This document shows positions 22,932 through 30,275 of a stretch of DNA of 37,955 nucleotides, piece after piece (position 1 is the stretch's first letter; each line of letters begins with the position of its first letter). This stretch comes from Oscillospiraceae bacterium (lineage in GTDB: Bacteria > Bacillota > Clostridia > Oscillospirales > Oscillospiraceae), in contig JAFTGE010000013.1 of the NCBI GenBank assembly GCA_017458085.1, positions 1-37,955 of the forward strand. Direction: 5' to 3'. Under the pieces are notes generated by a model. The model searched no databases. It was not told where the DNA came from and saw nothing but the letters and a program-made list of their open reading frames with translations. Made by a program: the position numbers and the translations under genes.

Positions 22932-23135
22932 ATGAACATCGCCGACAAGATGGAAATGGAGGCGAGGCTGATTGCAAACCTCGCCTCTCATATGGAGAAG
23001 AATGGCAGGGTCATTTCCGATAGGAGCCGCAGCAATCCCTACACGTGCGTCCGAATCCAGCGGATTGCATGGAAGGATCGCGTATACGAGATCGTCTGGG
23101 TGGACGGTATGGCCTGCCGGATCGAGCGGCAATAA
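22932..23135 (+). CDS. Hypothetical cassette protein, 67 aa
   Basis: Same cassette as the previous gene, 12 bases downstream with GGGAGGCACCAG. Small basic protein with an N-terminal helix (ADKMEMEARLIANLASHMEK) and C-terminal beta strands (VRIQRIAWKDRVYEIVWVDG). No family recognised. Its stop lies at the edge of the next leader repeat. Confidence 0.65.
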   Translation: MNIADKMEMEARLIANLASHMEKNGRVISDRSRSNPYTCVRIQRIAWKDRVYEIVWVDGMACRIERQ

Positions 23136-23231
23136 TACACACAATTTCTGCCGCCAATCTTTGTGCACATTATGACGCAGATATGAGTTGCTATATATCC
23201 CGTTTAGAGTGATTAATACACTACCGAAAGG
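23134..23231 (+). repeat. Cassette leader repeat, copy 3
   Basis: AATACACACAA pairs imperfectly with TTTGTGCACATT, then GAGTTGCTATATAT, then CGTTTAGAGTGATTAATAC followed by ACTACCGAAAGG, 26 bases before the next ATG. Confidence 0.78.
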
Positions 23232-23257
23232 AAAACACAACAAACGGAGGAACCACC

Positions 23258-23584
23258 ATGAACGCATACGAACTGAGAAACCACTTCAACCTGACCAAAT
23301 GGAACACCGCAATCAGCCGCGAGGATTTCGAACAGCATTTCACCCAGACCGGGGAGCGGATCACTTTCACTTTCGGAGGGTGGGACGGCAAGAGCTACGA
23401 CGGCGAGAGCAGAACAGCACGGGTTTACCGGACGGACATCCTGGGCTACGAAGAGGTCAGGCTGATCAAGGTCGGAAAGCACCTGCATTACATCGAAGAA
23501 GACACCGAGGTGGTGGAGAAGACTACCGGCATCGCCCACAAGAGAGCCAGCTGGCTGGTCGAGGTACTGAGGAAGGAGGCATAA
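23258..23584 (+). CDS. Hypothetical cassette protein, 108 aa
   Basis: Mixed alpha/beta with FGGWDGKSYDGESRTARVYR and YEEVRLIKVGKHLHYIEED in the middle and a helical end (AHKRASWLVEVLRKEA). SD CGGAGGAACCACC. Not recognised. Small, charged and non-conserved, it has the profile of phage accessory or anti-defence proteins, but nothing in the sequence proves this. Confidence 0.66.
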   Translation: MNAYELRNHFNLTKWNTAISREDFEQHFTQTGERITFTFGGWDGKSYDGESRTARVYRTDILGYEEVRLIKVGKHLHYIEEDTEVVEKTTGIAHKRASWLVEVLRKEA

Positions 23585-23588
23585 GGAA

Positions 23589-23837
23589 ATGTGGAGCAAG
23601 GGAAGCATCAAGATCCCAGACCCGGAAGATAAGGAGAAGAACACCATCTGCCAGTACTGGGTCAAGCACTACGATGAGCCAAGTGAGATATGGGGCATCA
23701 ATGGCGGCAGGATCAGCAAGCTGATGATCAAGGTTAATGGTAAGGTCACGGCCAGCTACGACAGAGGCTGGGACGTGGAGCCGGAGGATGAGCCGACGCA
23801 GCTGGCATACTGGATCCTGTTGAAAGACTACAACTAA
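23589..23837 (+). CDS. Hypothetical cassette protein, 82 aa
   Basis: Follows the previous gene by 4 bases, in the same cassette, with GGAGGCATAAGGAA as SD. Beta-rich: CQYWVKHYDEPSEIWGINGG, then KLMIKVNGKVTASYDRGWD, then an acidic patch and YWILLKDYN. Similar small proteins occur in clostridial mobile elements; function unknown. Confidence 0.68.
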   Translation: MWSKGSIKIPDPEDKEKNTICQYWVKHYDEPSEIWGINGGRISKLMIKVNGKVTASYDRGWDVEPEDEPTQLAYWILLKDYN

Positions 23838-23856
23838 AGCAAAGTGGCCGGGAACG

Positions 23857-23880
23857 CAGCCTGCGGGCTGCTTTTCTCGT
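23857..23880 (+). terminator. Cassette terminator (GCAGCC/GGCTGC)
   Basis: GCAGCC-TGCG-GGCTGC stem-loop followed by TTTTCTCG, 20 bases after the stop codon and directly before leader copy 4. Confidence 0.8.
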
Positions 23881-23883
23881 CAT

Positions 23884-23992
23884 AATGTGCACACTTCCTT
23901 CCCCGATTATTTGTGCACATTGTTCCCGGAAATCTTGCAGAATTGACTTGCTATTATCTCCGTTTAGAGTGATTAATACAATACCGAAAGGG
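23884..23992 (+). repeat. Cassette leader repeat, copy 4
   Basis: The clearest copy: perfect 10-bp inverted repeat AATGTGCACA (23884) / TGTGCACATT (23912), then ATTGACTTGCTATTATC, then CGTTTAGAGTGATTAATAC and AATACCGAAAGGG, 25 bases before the next ATG. Confidence 0.8.
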
Positions 23993-24016
23993 AAAACACA
24001 CGCGGGAGGAAACACC

Positions 24017-24187
24017 ATGAACACAACCTACACCTTCAAGAAGAACGGCAAGAGCTACAGCGCAAAAGGCAGCAACCGGTTCGACGCACAGCTTTCCATC
24101 GAGCTTGCCTACCACATCGACTTGACCGGCGCAACCTTCGAAGAAGTTTATAAGCTCCGGGTTGTGAGAACCGGCACGGTGCGATAA
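24017..24187 (+). CDS. Hypothetical cassette protein, 56 aa
   Basis: Small basic protein, beginning TYTFKKNGKSYSAKGSNRFD and ending VYKLRVVRTGTVR. SD GGGAGGAAACACC. It forms one cassette with the next gene. No family recognised. Confidence 0.62.
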   Translation: MNTTYTFKKNGKSYSAKGSNRFDAQLSIELAYHIDLTGATFEEVYKLRVVRTGTVR

Positions 24188-24219
24188 ACCCCACACTACC
24201 CTTTAAGGAGGTACCTACC

Positions 24220-24486
24220 ATGACACTTACCACCAACGCCAAACGCCACCTCGACACCCTGATCCGCCACGGCGCAGCACTCAAGGCTCATGACGGGAGC
24301 AGCCAGAGCCTGACTGAGGCTTTCTGCGAAAAGGCTGCTGCCGACTGCATCAAGGACGGCTACAACGCTATTACCTTCGACCTTCTTCTTCCGGGAATCG
24401 ACGAGCCCATGATGCTTGCCGTTTGGAAGGACGGTCACATCGATTCCGGCAGCGTGATGAGCATCTGCAGGGTGCTCGACCGGTAA
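24220..24486 (+). CDS. Hypothetical cassette protein, 88 aa
   Basis: Second gene of the cassette, 32 bases after the first, with AAGGAGGTACCTACC. N-terminal helices (AKRHLDTLIRHGAALKAHDG) and a beta part (GYNAITFDLLLPGIDEPMML). Followed by a strong terminator. Function unknown. Confidence 0.66.
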   Translation: MTLTTNAKRHLDTLIRHGAALKAHDGSSQSLTEAFCEKAAADCIKDGYNAITFDLLLPGIDEPMMLAVWKDGHIDSGSVMSICRVLDR

Positions 24487-24510
24487 GCCAGCCACATATA
24501 CACAGGAAGA

Positions 24511-24534
24511 GGCAGCCAAGCGGCTGCTTTTTTC
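24511..24534 (+). terminator. Cassette terminator (GCAGCC/GGCTGC)
   Basis: GCAGCC-AAGC-GGCTGC stem-loop followed by six T. Same stem as at 23857 and 25621, with a different loop. Confidence 0.85.
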
Positions 24535-24559
24535 GTGCCTGAAAGCGAACATAAACGGT

Positions 24560-24672
24560 TCTCCTGAGGTTAGAAATATGGACAAGAACACCTGCAAATG
24601 ATTGTGCAGATTATGTCCAGAAATGACTGGATATATATCTGGTTTAGAGTGATTAATAACACTACGAAAAGC
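24560..24672 (+). repeat. Cassette leader repeat, copy 5 (divergent)
   Basis: The 5' part is diverged and carries CTGAGGTTAGA (24564-24574), the motif also found in the 3.5-3.7 kb control region. ATTGTGCAGATT replaces the right arm of the inverted repeat. Then ATGACTGGATATATATC and GTTTAGAGTGATTAATA-ACACTACGAAAAG, 32 bases before the next ATG. It is the only full core with an inserted base. Confidence 0.7.
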
Positions 24673-24703
24673 CAATTCACACAGATCAAAGGAGGATACG
24701 ATC

Positions 24704-25042
24704 ATGGCAAGAAGCGCAGTTAGGACAACGAGAAGTGGCGAGAAGCTGTACCCGTTCAGCTTCCAGAAGCATGGGCACGATATTGAGTTCCGAATCAACC
24801 GGCTTTACCTTACCATCCGGGACATGGAGGATCACGAGACACCATGGGACGGGGCGGCTTACGACCAGATGGTCGCAGAAAAGGAGACCCTCGAGGAAGC
24901 CCTCGGATACTGTGACGGGCCGGTTTCCTTCATTCCTGGAAGACTATACGGGACGGTGAAGGACGCCATCTTCTGGGCAGGCAACACCAGAGCAGAGACA
25001 GCAATCCAGCACGGCAGATACCGTGACCTGATGCATTGCTAA
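24704..25042 (+). CDS. Hypothetical cassette protein, 112 aa
   Basis: Basic N-terminus (MARSAVRTTRSGEKLY), then a helical middle part (EFRINRLYLTIRDMEDHE) and VSFIPGRLYGTVKDAIFWAG. SD AAAGGAGGATACGATC. Not recognised. Single-gene cassette, followed by a weak hairpin terminator. Confidence 0.66.
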   Translation: MARSAVRTTRSGEKLYPFSFQKHGHDIEFRINRLYLTIRDMEDHETPWDGAAYDQMVAEKETLEEALGYCDGPVSFIPGRLYGTVKDAIFWAGNTRAETAIQHGRYRDLMHC

Positions 25043-25066
25043 AGGTCTGAGCCCGGATAGATGGGG

Positions 25067-25088
25067 AGGCAGCGGGAGCCGCTGTCTT
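25067..25088 (+). terminator. Cassette hairpin, weak terminator
   Basis: GGCAGCGG pairs with CCGCTGTC (one G-T pair) around a short loop, followed by a T-poor TTTCCG. It is a diverged relative of the other cassette terminators. Confidence 0.55.
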
Positions 25089-25096
25089 TCCGTCGT

Positions 25097-25195
25097 AATG
25101 TGCACAATATCCTCCTCCGATATTTGTTCAAGATATAAAGAAGAATTCGCTTGCTATTATCAGCGATCAGAGTGATTAATACACTACCAAAAGAA
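25097..25195 (+). repeat. Cassette leader repeat, copy 6
   Basis: AATGTGCACAATATC, then GATATTTGT (inner arms ACAATATC / GATATTTGT), then ATTCGCTTGCTATTATC, then GATCAGAGTGATTAATAC with ACTACCAAAAG, about 30 bases before the next ATG. Confidence 0.76.
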
Positions 25196-25223
25196 AACGC
25201 ACATAAACGGGAGGGCAAAGACC

Positions 25224-25595
25224 ATGACAAGATTTCAGATGGAGATCAGCGGAGCGCTTGGAGCATATTGGATCATCAGCGCACAGGAAGAGATGGAGAA
25301 GGCAGTCAAGTACGCAAGGGAAAACGCCATCGTCGAAGAGGACGGCGCGATCCGCTGGAAATCAAACGGCGCTTACCTGATGGATGACTTTTGCGAGAAG
25401 CTTGAATACGCAGGATTCCCCTTCTCAAGGAAAGCCACACAGGCCGCCAGAGAGGCGCAGGACGCGGCATTCCTGAAAAGGTACCGGGAAACCAACAGGG
25501 GAATGGACGAGGCCACAAAGGCGGAAGCACGGGCGGCATTCGGCGAAGGAACTACGATCGTGGACGTCCTGAGCGGAGAGAAGATCACCCTTTAA
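25224..25595 (+). CDS. Hypothetical cassette protein, 123 aa
   Basis: Last gene of the array. Helical and charged: QMEISGALGAYWIISAQEEM, AVKYARENAIVEEDGAIRWK, then a coiled-coil-like Ala/Glu/Lys part and TTIVDVLSGEKITL. SD GGGAGGGCAAAGACC. No family recognised. Followed by a strong terminator before the packaging genes. Confidence 0.66.
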   Translation: MTRFQMEISGALGAYWIISAQEEMEKAVKYARENAIVEEDGAIRWKSNGAYLMDDFCEKLEYAGFPFSRKATQAAREAQDAAFLKRYRETNRGMDEATKAEARAAFGEGTTIVDVLSGEKITL

Positions 25596-25620
25596 GGAAA
25601 AATATACAGACAACACAAAG

Positions 25621-25642
25621 GCAGCCTTCGGGCTGCTTTTTT
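25621..25642 (+). terminator. Terminator between cassette array and terminase genes
   Basis: GCAGCC-TTCG-GGCTGC stem-loop followed by six T, then CATGGGAAAGGAGG and the terminase start. It ends the array and also sits in the leader of the packaging operon. Confidence 0.85.
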
Positions 25643-25663
25643 CATGGGAAAGGAGGTGCCGAC

Positions 25664-26137
25664 ATGGCAACCAGAGGAAGAAAGCCGACACCGACGGCAC
25701 TAAAGGAACTGGAAGGGAATCCGGGAAAGCGGAAACTAAACGACAAGGAGCCGAAACCCAATAAGAAGGCTCCATCCTGCCCGAAGTGGCTGGAGGAAGA
25801 GGCAAAGAAGGAATGGAAACGTCTCGCTAAAAAGATGGAGGCGATGGGCATCCTGACAGAGGTGGATATGGCAGCTTTTGCCGGATACTGTCAGGCCTAT
25901 GCCAGATGGAAAGAGGCAGAGGAATTTATCACCCAGCACGGTACGATCGTAAAGACGCCATCCGGGTACTGGCAGCAGGTTCCGCAGGTCTCCATTGCGC
26001 AGACCTATCTTAAGGTCATGAACCGTTTTGCTGAACAGTTCGGTCTGACACCGGCATCCAGAAGCCGGATCGTTGCAGACAGCACCAGCAATGCAGGATA
26101 CGACGAAATGGAGGATATCTTGGGAGGTGGTAGCTGA
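25664..26137 (+). CDS. terS: Terminase small subunit, P27 family
   Basis: A 157-residue P27-type small terminase, which recognises the packaging site and loads the large subunit. Family start: ATRGRKPTPTALKELEGNPG and KRKLNDKEPKP. The helical core includes CPKWLEEEAKKEWKRLAKKM, DMAAFAGYCQAYARWKEAEE and NRFAEQFGLTPASRSRI. SD AAAGGAGGTGCCGAC. Stop and terL start share a base (TGATG). Confidence 0.93.
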   Translation: MATRGRKPTPTALKELEGNPGKRKLNDKEPKPNKKAPSCPKWLEEEAKKEWKRLAKKMEAMGILTEVDMAAFAGYCQAYARWKEAEEFITQHGTIVKTPSGYWQQVPQVSIAQTYLKVMNRFAEQFGLTPASRSRIVADSTSNAGYDEMEDILGGGS

Positions 26138-27765
26138 TGGCAGAAATGCGTCCTGCAGATTATCCAAAACTGCAGAATTATACACCCACCCGGTTCATGC
26201 TGGAGACCTCGCATTATGATGAGGAGAAGGCCGACCGGGCGGTGCGCTTTATTGAAAACTTAAAACACACCAAGGGCAAGTGGGCTGGAAAGCGCTTCTG
26301 GCTGCTGCCGTGGCAGGAGCAGATCATCCGGGATATCTTTGGAGTTATCAAGGAAGATGGGAAGCGCCAGTTCCGGACAGCTTACATTGAGATCGGAAAG
26401 AAGAATGGCAAATCCGAGCTTGCTGCAGCGGTGGCGTTGTACCTTCTGTATGCGGATAATGAGCCGTCAGCGGAAGTGTACGGCGCTGCGGCAGACCGGC
26501 AGCAGGCCTCCATCGTTTTTGATGTGGCAAAAAAGATGACAGAGATGACACCGGCGCTCATAAAGCGCTCCAAGATCATGGCGGCAACCAAGCGGATCGT
26601 CAATTACAGCAATGCCGGATTCTATCAGGTACTGTCTGCAGAGGTGGGCACCAAACACGGTCTGAACGTTTCCGGCCTTGTCCTTGACGAGGTTCACGCG
26701 CAGCCAAACCGGCAGCTCTACGATGTCCTGACCAAAGGTTCCGGTGATGCCAGAGAACAGCCACTGTATTTTTTGATCACGACAGCCGGGACGGATAAGG
26801 AATCGATCTGTTATGAGCTGCATACCAAGGCACTGGATATCATGGAAGGGCGGAAGATCGACCACACTTTTTATCCTGTTGTGTATGGGCTGAAGGATGA
26901 TGACGACTGGCATGATGAGGACAACTGGTATAAGGCAAATCCCTCCCTCGGTCAGACGATTCAGATTGACCGCGTCCGGGACATGTATAATGAAGCACTG
27001 GACAATCCTGCAGAGGAGAACGTGTTCAAGCAGCTTAGGCTTAACATGTGGGTCTCTTCCCTCACCCGCTTCATTCCGGAGCATATTTATGATCTTGGGG
27101 ACAAGCCGATCGATCTGGAGGCGCTAAAGGGGCGTGACTGTTATGGCGGCCTTGACCTTTCGAGCACCGGCGACATCACAGCGTTTGTATTGATGTTTCC
27201 TCCACGATCTGAGTATGAAGATTATATTATGCTGCCATTCTTCTGGATCCCGGAGGATACGATCCCGCTACGGGTCAGGAGGGCATCCGTGCCATACGAT
27301 GTCTGGCACCGGCAGGGGTATCTGAATGCGACAGAAGGAAATGTCATCCACTACGGTTTTATCGAAAAGTTTATCGAAGACCTGGGTGAGACCTACCATA
27401 TCCGGGAGATCGCTTTCGACCGCTGGGGTGCAACCCAGATGGTGCAGGATCTGGAGGGCATGGGCTTTACGGTTGTTCCCTTCGGTCAGGGCTACAAGGA
27501 TATGAGCCCGCCGACAAAGGAGTTCTATAAACTCCTGATGGAGGGAAAGATCAACCATGGCGGCAACCCGGTAATGCGGTGGATGTCCGGAAACGTTGTG
27601 GTGGATACAGATCCTGCGGGCAATATCAAATGCACCAAGGCAAAGAGTCCGGAGAAGATCGATGGCATTATTGCCGCCATTATGGCGCTTGACAGGTGTA
27701 TCCGTAACGGTAATGGGTCAGGAAGTATCTATGATGATCCTGATCGTGGCCTGTTGGTGTTCTGA
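26137..27765 (+). CDS. terL: Terminase large subunit
   Basis: A 542-residue packaging motor of the Terminase_1 (HK97-like) group. The ATPase has Walker A GKKNGKSELAAA (about 87-98) and Walker B LVLDEVHAQ with D184/E185. The coupling motif is LITTAGTDKES. The nuclease domain begins at YGGLDLSSTGDITAF, and the C-terminal acidic residue lies in KIDGIIAAIMALDR. Length is typical. It lies directly after terS and 144 bp before the portal gene, with the second late promoter between. Confidence 0.96.
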   Translation: MAEMRPADYPKLQNYTPTRFMLETSHYDEEKADRAVRFIENLKHTKGKWAGKRFWLLPWQEQIIRDIFGVIKEDGKRQFRTAYIEIGKKNGKSELAAAVALYLLYADNEPSAEVYGAAADRQQASIVFDVAKKMTEMTPALIKRSKIMAATKRIVNYSNAGFYQVLSAEVGTKHGLNVSGLVLDEVHAQPNRQLYDVLTKGSGDAREQPLYFLITTAGTDKESICYELHTKALDIMEGRKIDHTFYPVVYGLKDDDDWHDEDNWYKANPSLGQTIQIDRVRDMYNEALDNPAEENVFKQLRLNMWVSSLTRFIPEHIYDLGDKPIDLEALKGRDCYGGLDLSSTGDITAFVLMFPPRSEYEDYIMLPFFWIPEDTIPLRVRRASVPYDVWHRQGYLNATEGNVIHYGFIEKFIEDLGETYHIREIAFDRWGATQMVQDLEGMGFTVVPFGQGYKDMSPPTKEFYKLLMEGKINHGGNPVMRWMSGNVVVDTDPAGNIKCTKAKSPEKIDGIIAAIMALDRCIRNGNGSGSIYDDPDRGLLVF

Positions 27766-27770
27766 TGCAG

Positions 27771-27828
27771 ATGTCCAAAATCGTGTAAAATGTTCTCCGC
27801 AAAGTGTGGTATCCTAATATCGTGAAAG
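27771..27828 (+). promoter_or_regulatory. Late promoter-like element, copy 2
   Basis: Starts ATGTCCAAAATCGTGTAAAA and ends with GGTATCCTAATATCGTGAAA. Identical spacing and near-identical ends to the element at 10765. TGGTATCCT reads as an extended -10. It lies between terL and portal, and should drive the virion genes. Confidence 0.7.
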
Positions 27829-27831
27829 AGC

Positions 27832-27891
27832 GGGCAGCGGGATGGCTGCCCATTTGACTGGGCTTTCCGGGCAACCGGATGGCCCTTTTTT
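27832..27891 (+). terminator. Tandem hairpins and T-run in the portal leader
   Basis: Hairpin 1 is GGGCAGC/GCTGCCC (27832-27851). Hairpin 2 is GGGC-CCGG-GCAA-CCGG-GCCC (27860-27885, with internal loops), followed by six T. Both lie between the late promoter-like element and the portal SD (AAAGGAGG), so read-through must be controlled or inefficiently stopped. Confidence 0.7.
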
Positions 27892-27909
27892 CGTGAAAAG
27901 GAGGTTTTC

Positions 27910-29304
27910 ATGGGCATTCTATCATGGATGGGAATCAGTCCCCGGGATGCACCCAAGAAGGAGCTACCACAGATCACTGACAACGTGCGTGATTCTGGCG
28001 GTGTGTTTGTGTTCGGAGTAGCCGACAGTGGCCAGCGGGTGGACGAGAAAAGCGCGATGCAGATCGCGACGGTGTATGCCTGCGTAAGGCTGTTAGCAGA
28101 GACAGTAGCGGGGCTTCCGCTTCATCTGTACCGGTATCTCGATCAGAATAACGGGAAAGAAAAAGCGATCGACCATCCGCTCTATAAAATCCTGTACCGG
28201 CTGCCAAACCCGGAAATGACATCGTTTTCCTTCCGAGAGGCGATGATGACTCATCTGCTCCTGTGGGGAAACGCCTATGCGCAGATCATCCGGGATGGGA
28301 AAAATCAGGTCTTAGGCCTGTATCCGCTGTTGCCGGAAAACGTCGAACTTGATCGTGATGAGCATGGAGATATCTATTACATCTATCATGCATACACCGA
28401 TGAGGTGCCGGGAGAAAACAACAAGGATATCTACTTCCGAAGGGAAGAGATACTGCATATCCCGGGACTTGGATTTAACGGTCTGGTTGGCTTCTCACCG
28501 ATCGCTATGATGAAAAATGCGCTGGGCACAACGCTGGCGGTGGAGAAATACGGCAGCTCCTTCTTTAAGAACGGGGCACAGCCAAGCGGTGTGTTGGAGC
28601 ATCCGGGTGTCTTGAAGGATCCGCAGAAGATCCGTGACAACTGGACGGACACCTACGGCGGTGCGAACAACGCGCATAAGGTGGCGCTGCTCGAAGAGGG
28701 CATGACCTACAAACCGATCTCCCTGCCACCGGAAGACAGTCAGTTCCTGTCGACGCGGGAGTTTGGCGTGGAGGAGATCTGCCGGATCTTCCGGGTACCT
28801 CCGCATATGGTGCAGGATCTGAAAAGGGCGACCTTTTCGAATATCGAGCATCAGAGCATCGATTTTGTCGTGCATACGCTTACCCCGTGGTTGGTGCGGT
28901 TTGAGCAGGCGATCATCAAGGATGTGCTGCTTCCGGAGGAGCAGGATGAGTACTTCCCGAAATTTAACGTGGATGGACTCCTTCGCGGTGATTACCAGTC
29001 CCGCATGAACGGCTATGCCACCGGGATATCAAACGGCTTTCTTTCTCCGAATGACGTACACCGGCTGGAAAACATGGATCTCATTCCTGCAGAACAGGGC
29101 GGTGATGACTACTACTTAAACGGCGGATACGTGAAGCTTCGTGATGCCGGTGCCTTTGCCAATAACGGCAATCCCGCGCCACAGAAAGCAGTGTCACAGC
29201 CAGAAGAGACGGAAGATCTACCAGAGGAGCAGCCAGAAGAGGAGCACGAAAGCGAAAACCATGCAAAGCAGCATGAACAGCGCAAGAAGCAAAGGAGGCA
29301 GTAA
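27910..29304 (+). CDS. Portal protein, HK97 family
   Basis: A 464-residue portal forming the dodecameric vertex for DNA entry. Family blocks: SAMQIATVYACVRLLAETVA, PLYKILYRLPNPEMTSFSF, LLLWGNAYAQIIRDG, VGFSPIAMMKNALGTTLAVE, FGVEEICRIFRVPPHMVQDL and FSNIEHQSIDFVVHTLTPWL. The C-terminus is an acidic/basic low-complexity tail. SD AAAAGGAGGTTTTC. It overlaps the protease gene by one base. Confidence 0.95.
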   Translation: MGILSWMGISPRDAPKKELPQITDNVRDSGGVFVFGVADSGQRVDEKSAMQIATVYACVRLLAETVAGLPLHLYRYLDQNNGKEKAIDHPLYKILYRLPNPEMTSFSFREAMMTHLLLWGNAYAQIIRDGKNQVLGLYPLLPENVELDRDEHGDIYYIYHAYTDEVPGENNKDIYFRREEILHIPGLGFNGLVGFSPIAMMKNALGTTLAVEKYGSSFFKNGAQPSGVLEHPGVLKDPQKIRDNWTDTYGGANNAHKVALLEEGMTYKPISLPPEDSQFLSTREFGVEEICRIFRVPPHMVQDLKRATFSNIEHQSIDFVVHTLTPWLVRFEQAIIKDVLLPEEQDEYFPKFNVDGLLRGDYQSRMNGYATGISNGFLSPNDVHRLENMDLIPAEQGGDDYYLNGGYVKLRDAGAFANNGNPAPQKAVSQPEETEDLPEEQPEEEHESENHAKQHEQRKKQRRQ

Positions 29305-30215
29305 TGAAGAAGTTTTGGAATTGGATCCGGGATGATACAGGCGGCAGGATCCTCCGCCTTGAAGGGCCGATCGATGATGAGTCCTTCTGGGGCGATGAGG
29401 TAACGCCTAAGGCATTCCGGGAGGAACTGGAATCAGAAGGCGGAGACATCACAGTCTGGATCAATTCACCGGGCGGTAACGTCTTTGCTGCGGCAGAGAT
29501 CTATACCATGCTGAAGGATTATGCAGGCGCGGTGACCGTAAAGATCGCATCGCTTGCGGCATCCGCAGCATCCGTGGTAGCTGTTGCCGGTGACCATGTG
29601 CAGATGTCACCTACGGCAATCCTCATGGTGCATGATCCGTCTACCATCGCGATGGGAAACACCAAGGATATGGAGCGTGCCATCACAACCTTGAATGAAG
29701 TGAAGGAGTGCATCATCAATGCCTACATGGCCAAGACCGGCCTTCGGCATAACAAGATCGCGGAGCTCATGAGCAACGAGACCTGGATGAATGCAAAAAA
29801 GGCCTTGGAGCTCGGTTTTGCGGATGAAATCCTCTATGAGGATACCAAGAAGCCGGTGGAACCGGACAAAGAACCGGAAGAAGGTGACGATCCTGAACCG
29901 AAGGAAGGAGAAAGTAATGGCGAAGAAGAAAAGAAACCCTTCAAGCTCAGCCAGGTCGGGCAGCTTTATTCCACAAGGCTCATGGGACAAACGATCCTTA
30001 ACCGGATCATGGATTCCCTGCCAGAAGGAGAAGCTCCCGCCACAGCCGGTGAAAAAGAGCAGGCATCAGAGGATCCTGCCGAGGAAGGGGTGATCGCTAC
30101 AGAAGATCCTCCCGGTGAGGAGACGGATGCACCGGTAATCGGAATGGACGGCAAGACAAAAGATGGATCTGTGCCGTTCGCAATACTCGAAAAACAGCTG
30201 GAGTTCTTACGATGA
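29304..30215 (+). CDS. ClpP-like prohead protease
   Basis: A 303-residue serine protease for capsid maturation. The first 190 residues have the ClpP fold: ITVWINSPGGNVFAAAEIY, IASLAASAASVVAVAGD (likely active Ser in SAASVV), and ILMVHDPSTIAMG (active His). Residues about 190-303 are an acidic, Pro/Glu-rich extension that could act as a scaffold, since no separate scaffold gene is present. SD AAGGAGGCAGTA. Confidence 0.93.
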   Translation: MKKFWNWIRDDTGGRILRLEGPIDDESFWGDEVTPKAFREELESEGGDITVWINSPGGNVFAAAEIYTMLKDYAGAVTVKIASLAASAASVVAVAGDHVQMSPTAILMVHDPSTIAMGNTKDMERAITTLNEVKECIINAYMAKTGLRHNKIAELMSNETWMNAKKALELGFADEILYEDTKKPVEPDKEPEEGDDPEPKEGESNGEEEKKPFKLSQVGQLYSTRLMGQTILNRIMDSLPEGEAPATAGEKEQASEDPAEEGVIATEDPPGEETDAPVIGMDGKTKDGSVPFAILEKQLEFLR

Positions 30216-30275
30216 GAACCCCGGCTATTTTTATGCAATCAAAACCCATATTTCTAAATTCAGGAGGTAATTACT

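Noticed and set aside
19192-25195. CRISPR array
   Set aside because: The repeats are about 100 bp long, imperfect, and separated by whole genes rather than short spacers.
19192-25642. Integron with attC sites
   Set aside because: No integrase in the window, no recognisable attC core sites, and the leaders carry a long conserved non-palindromic core, so only the cassette-like outline matches.
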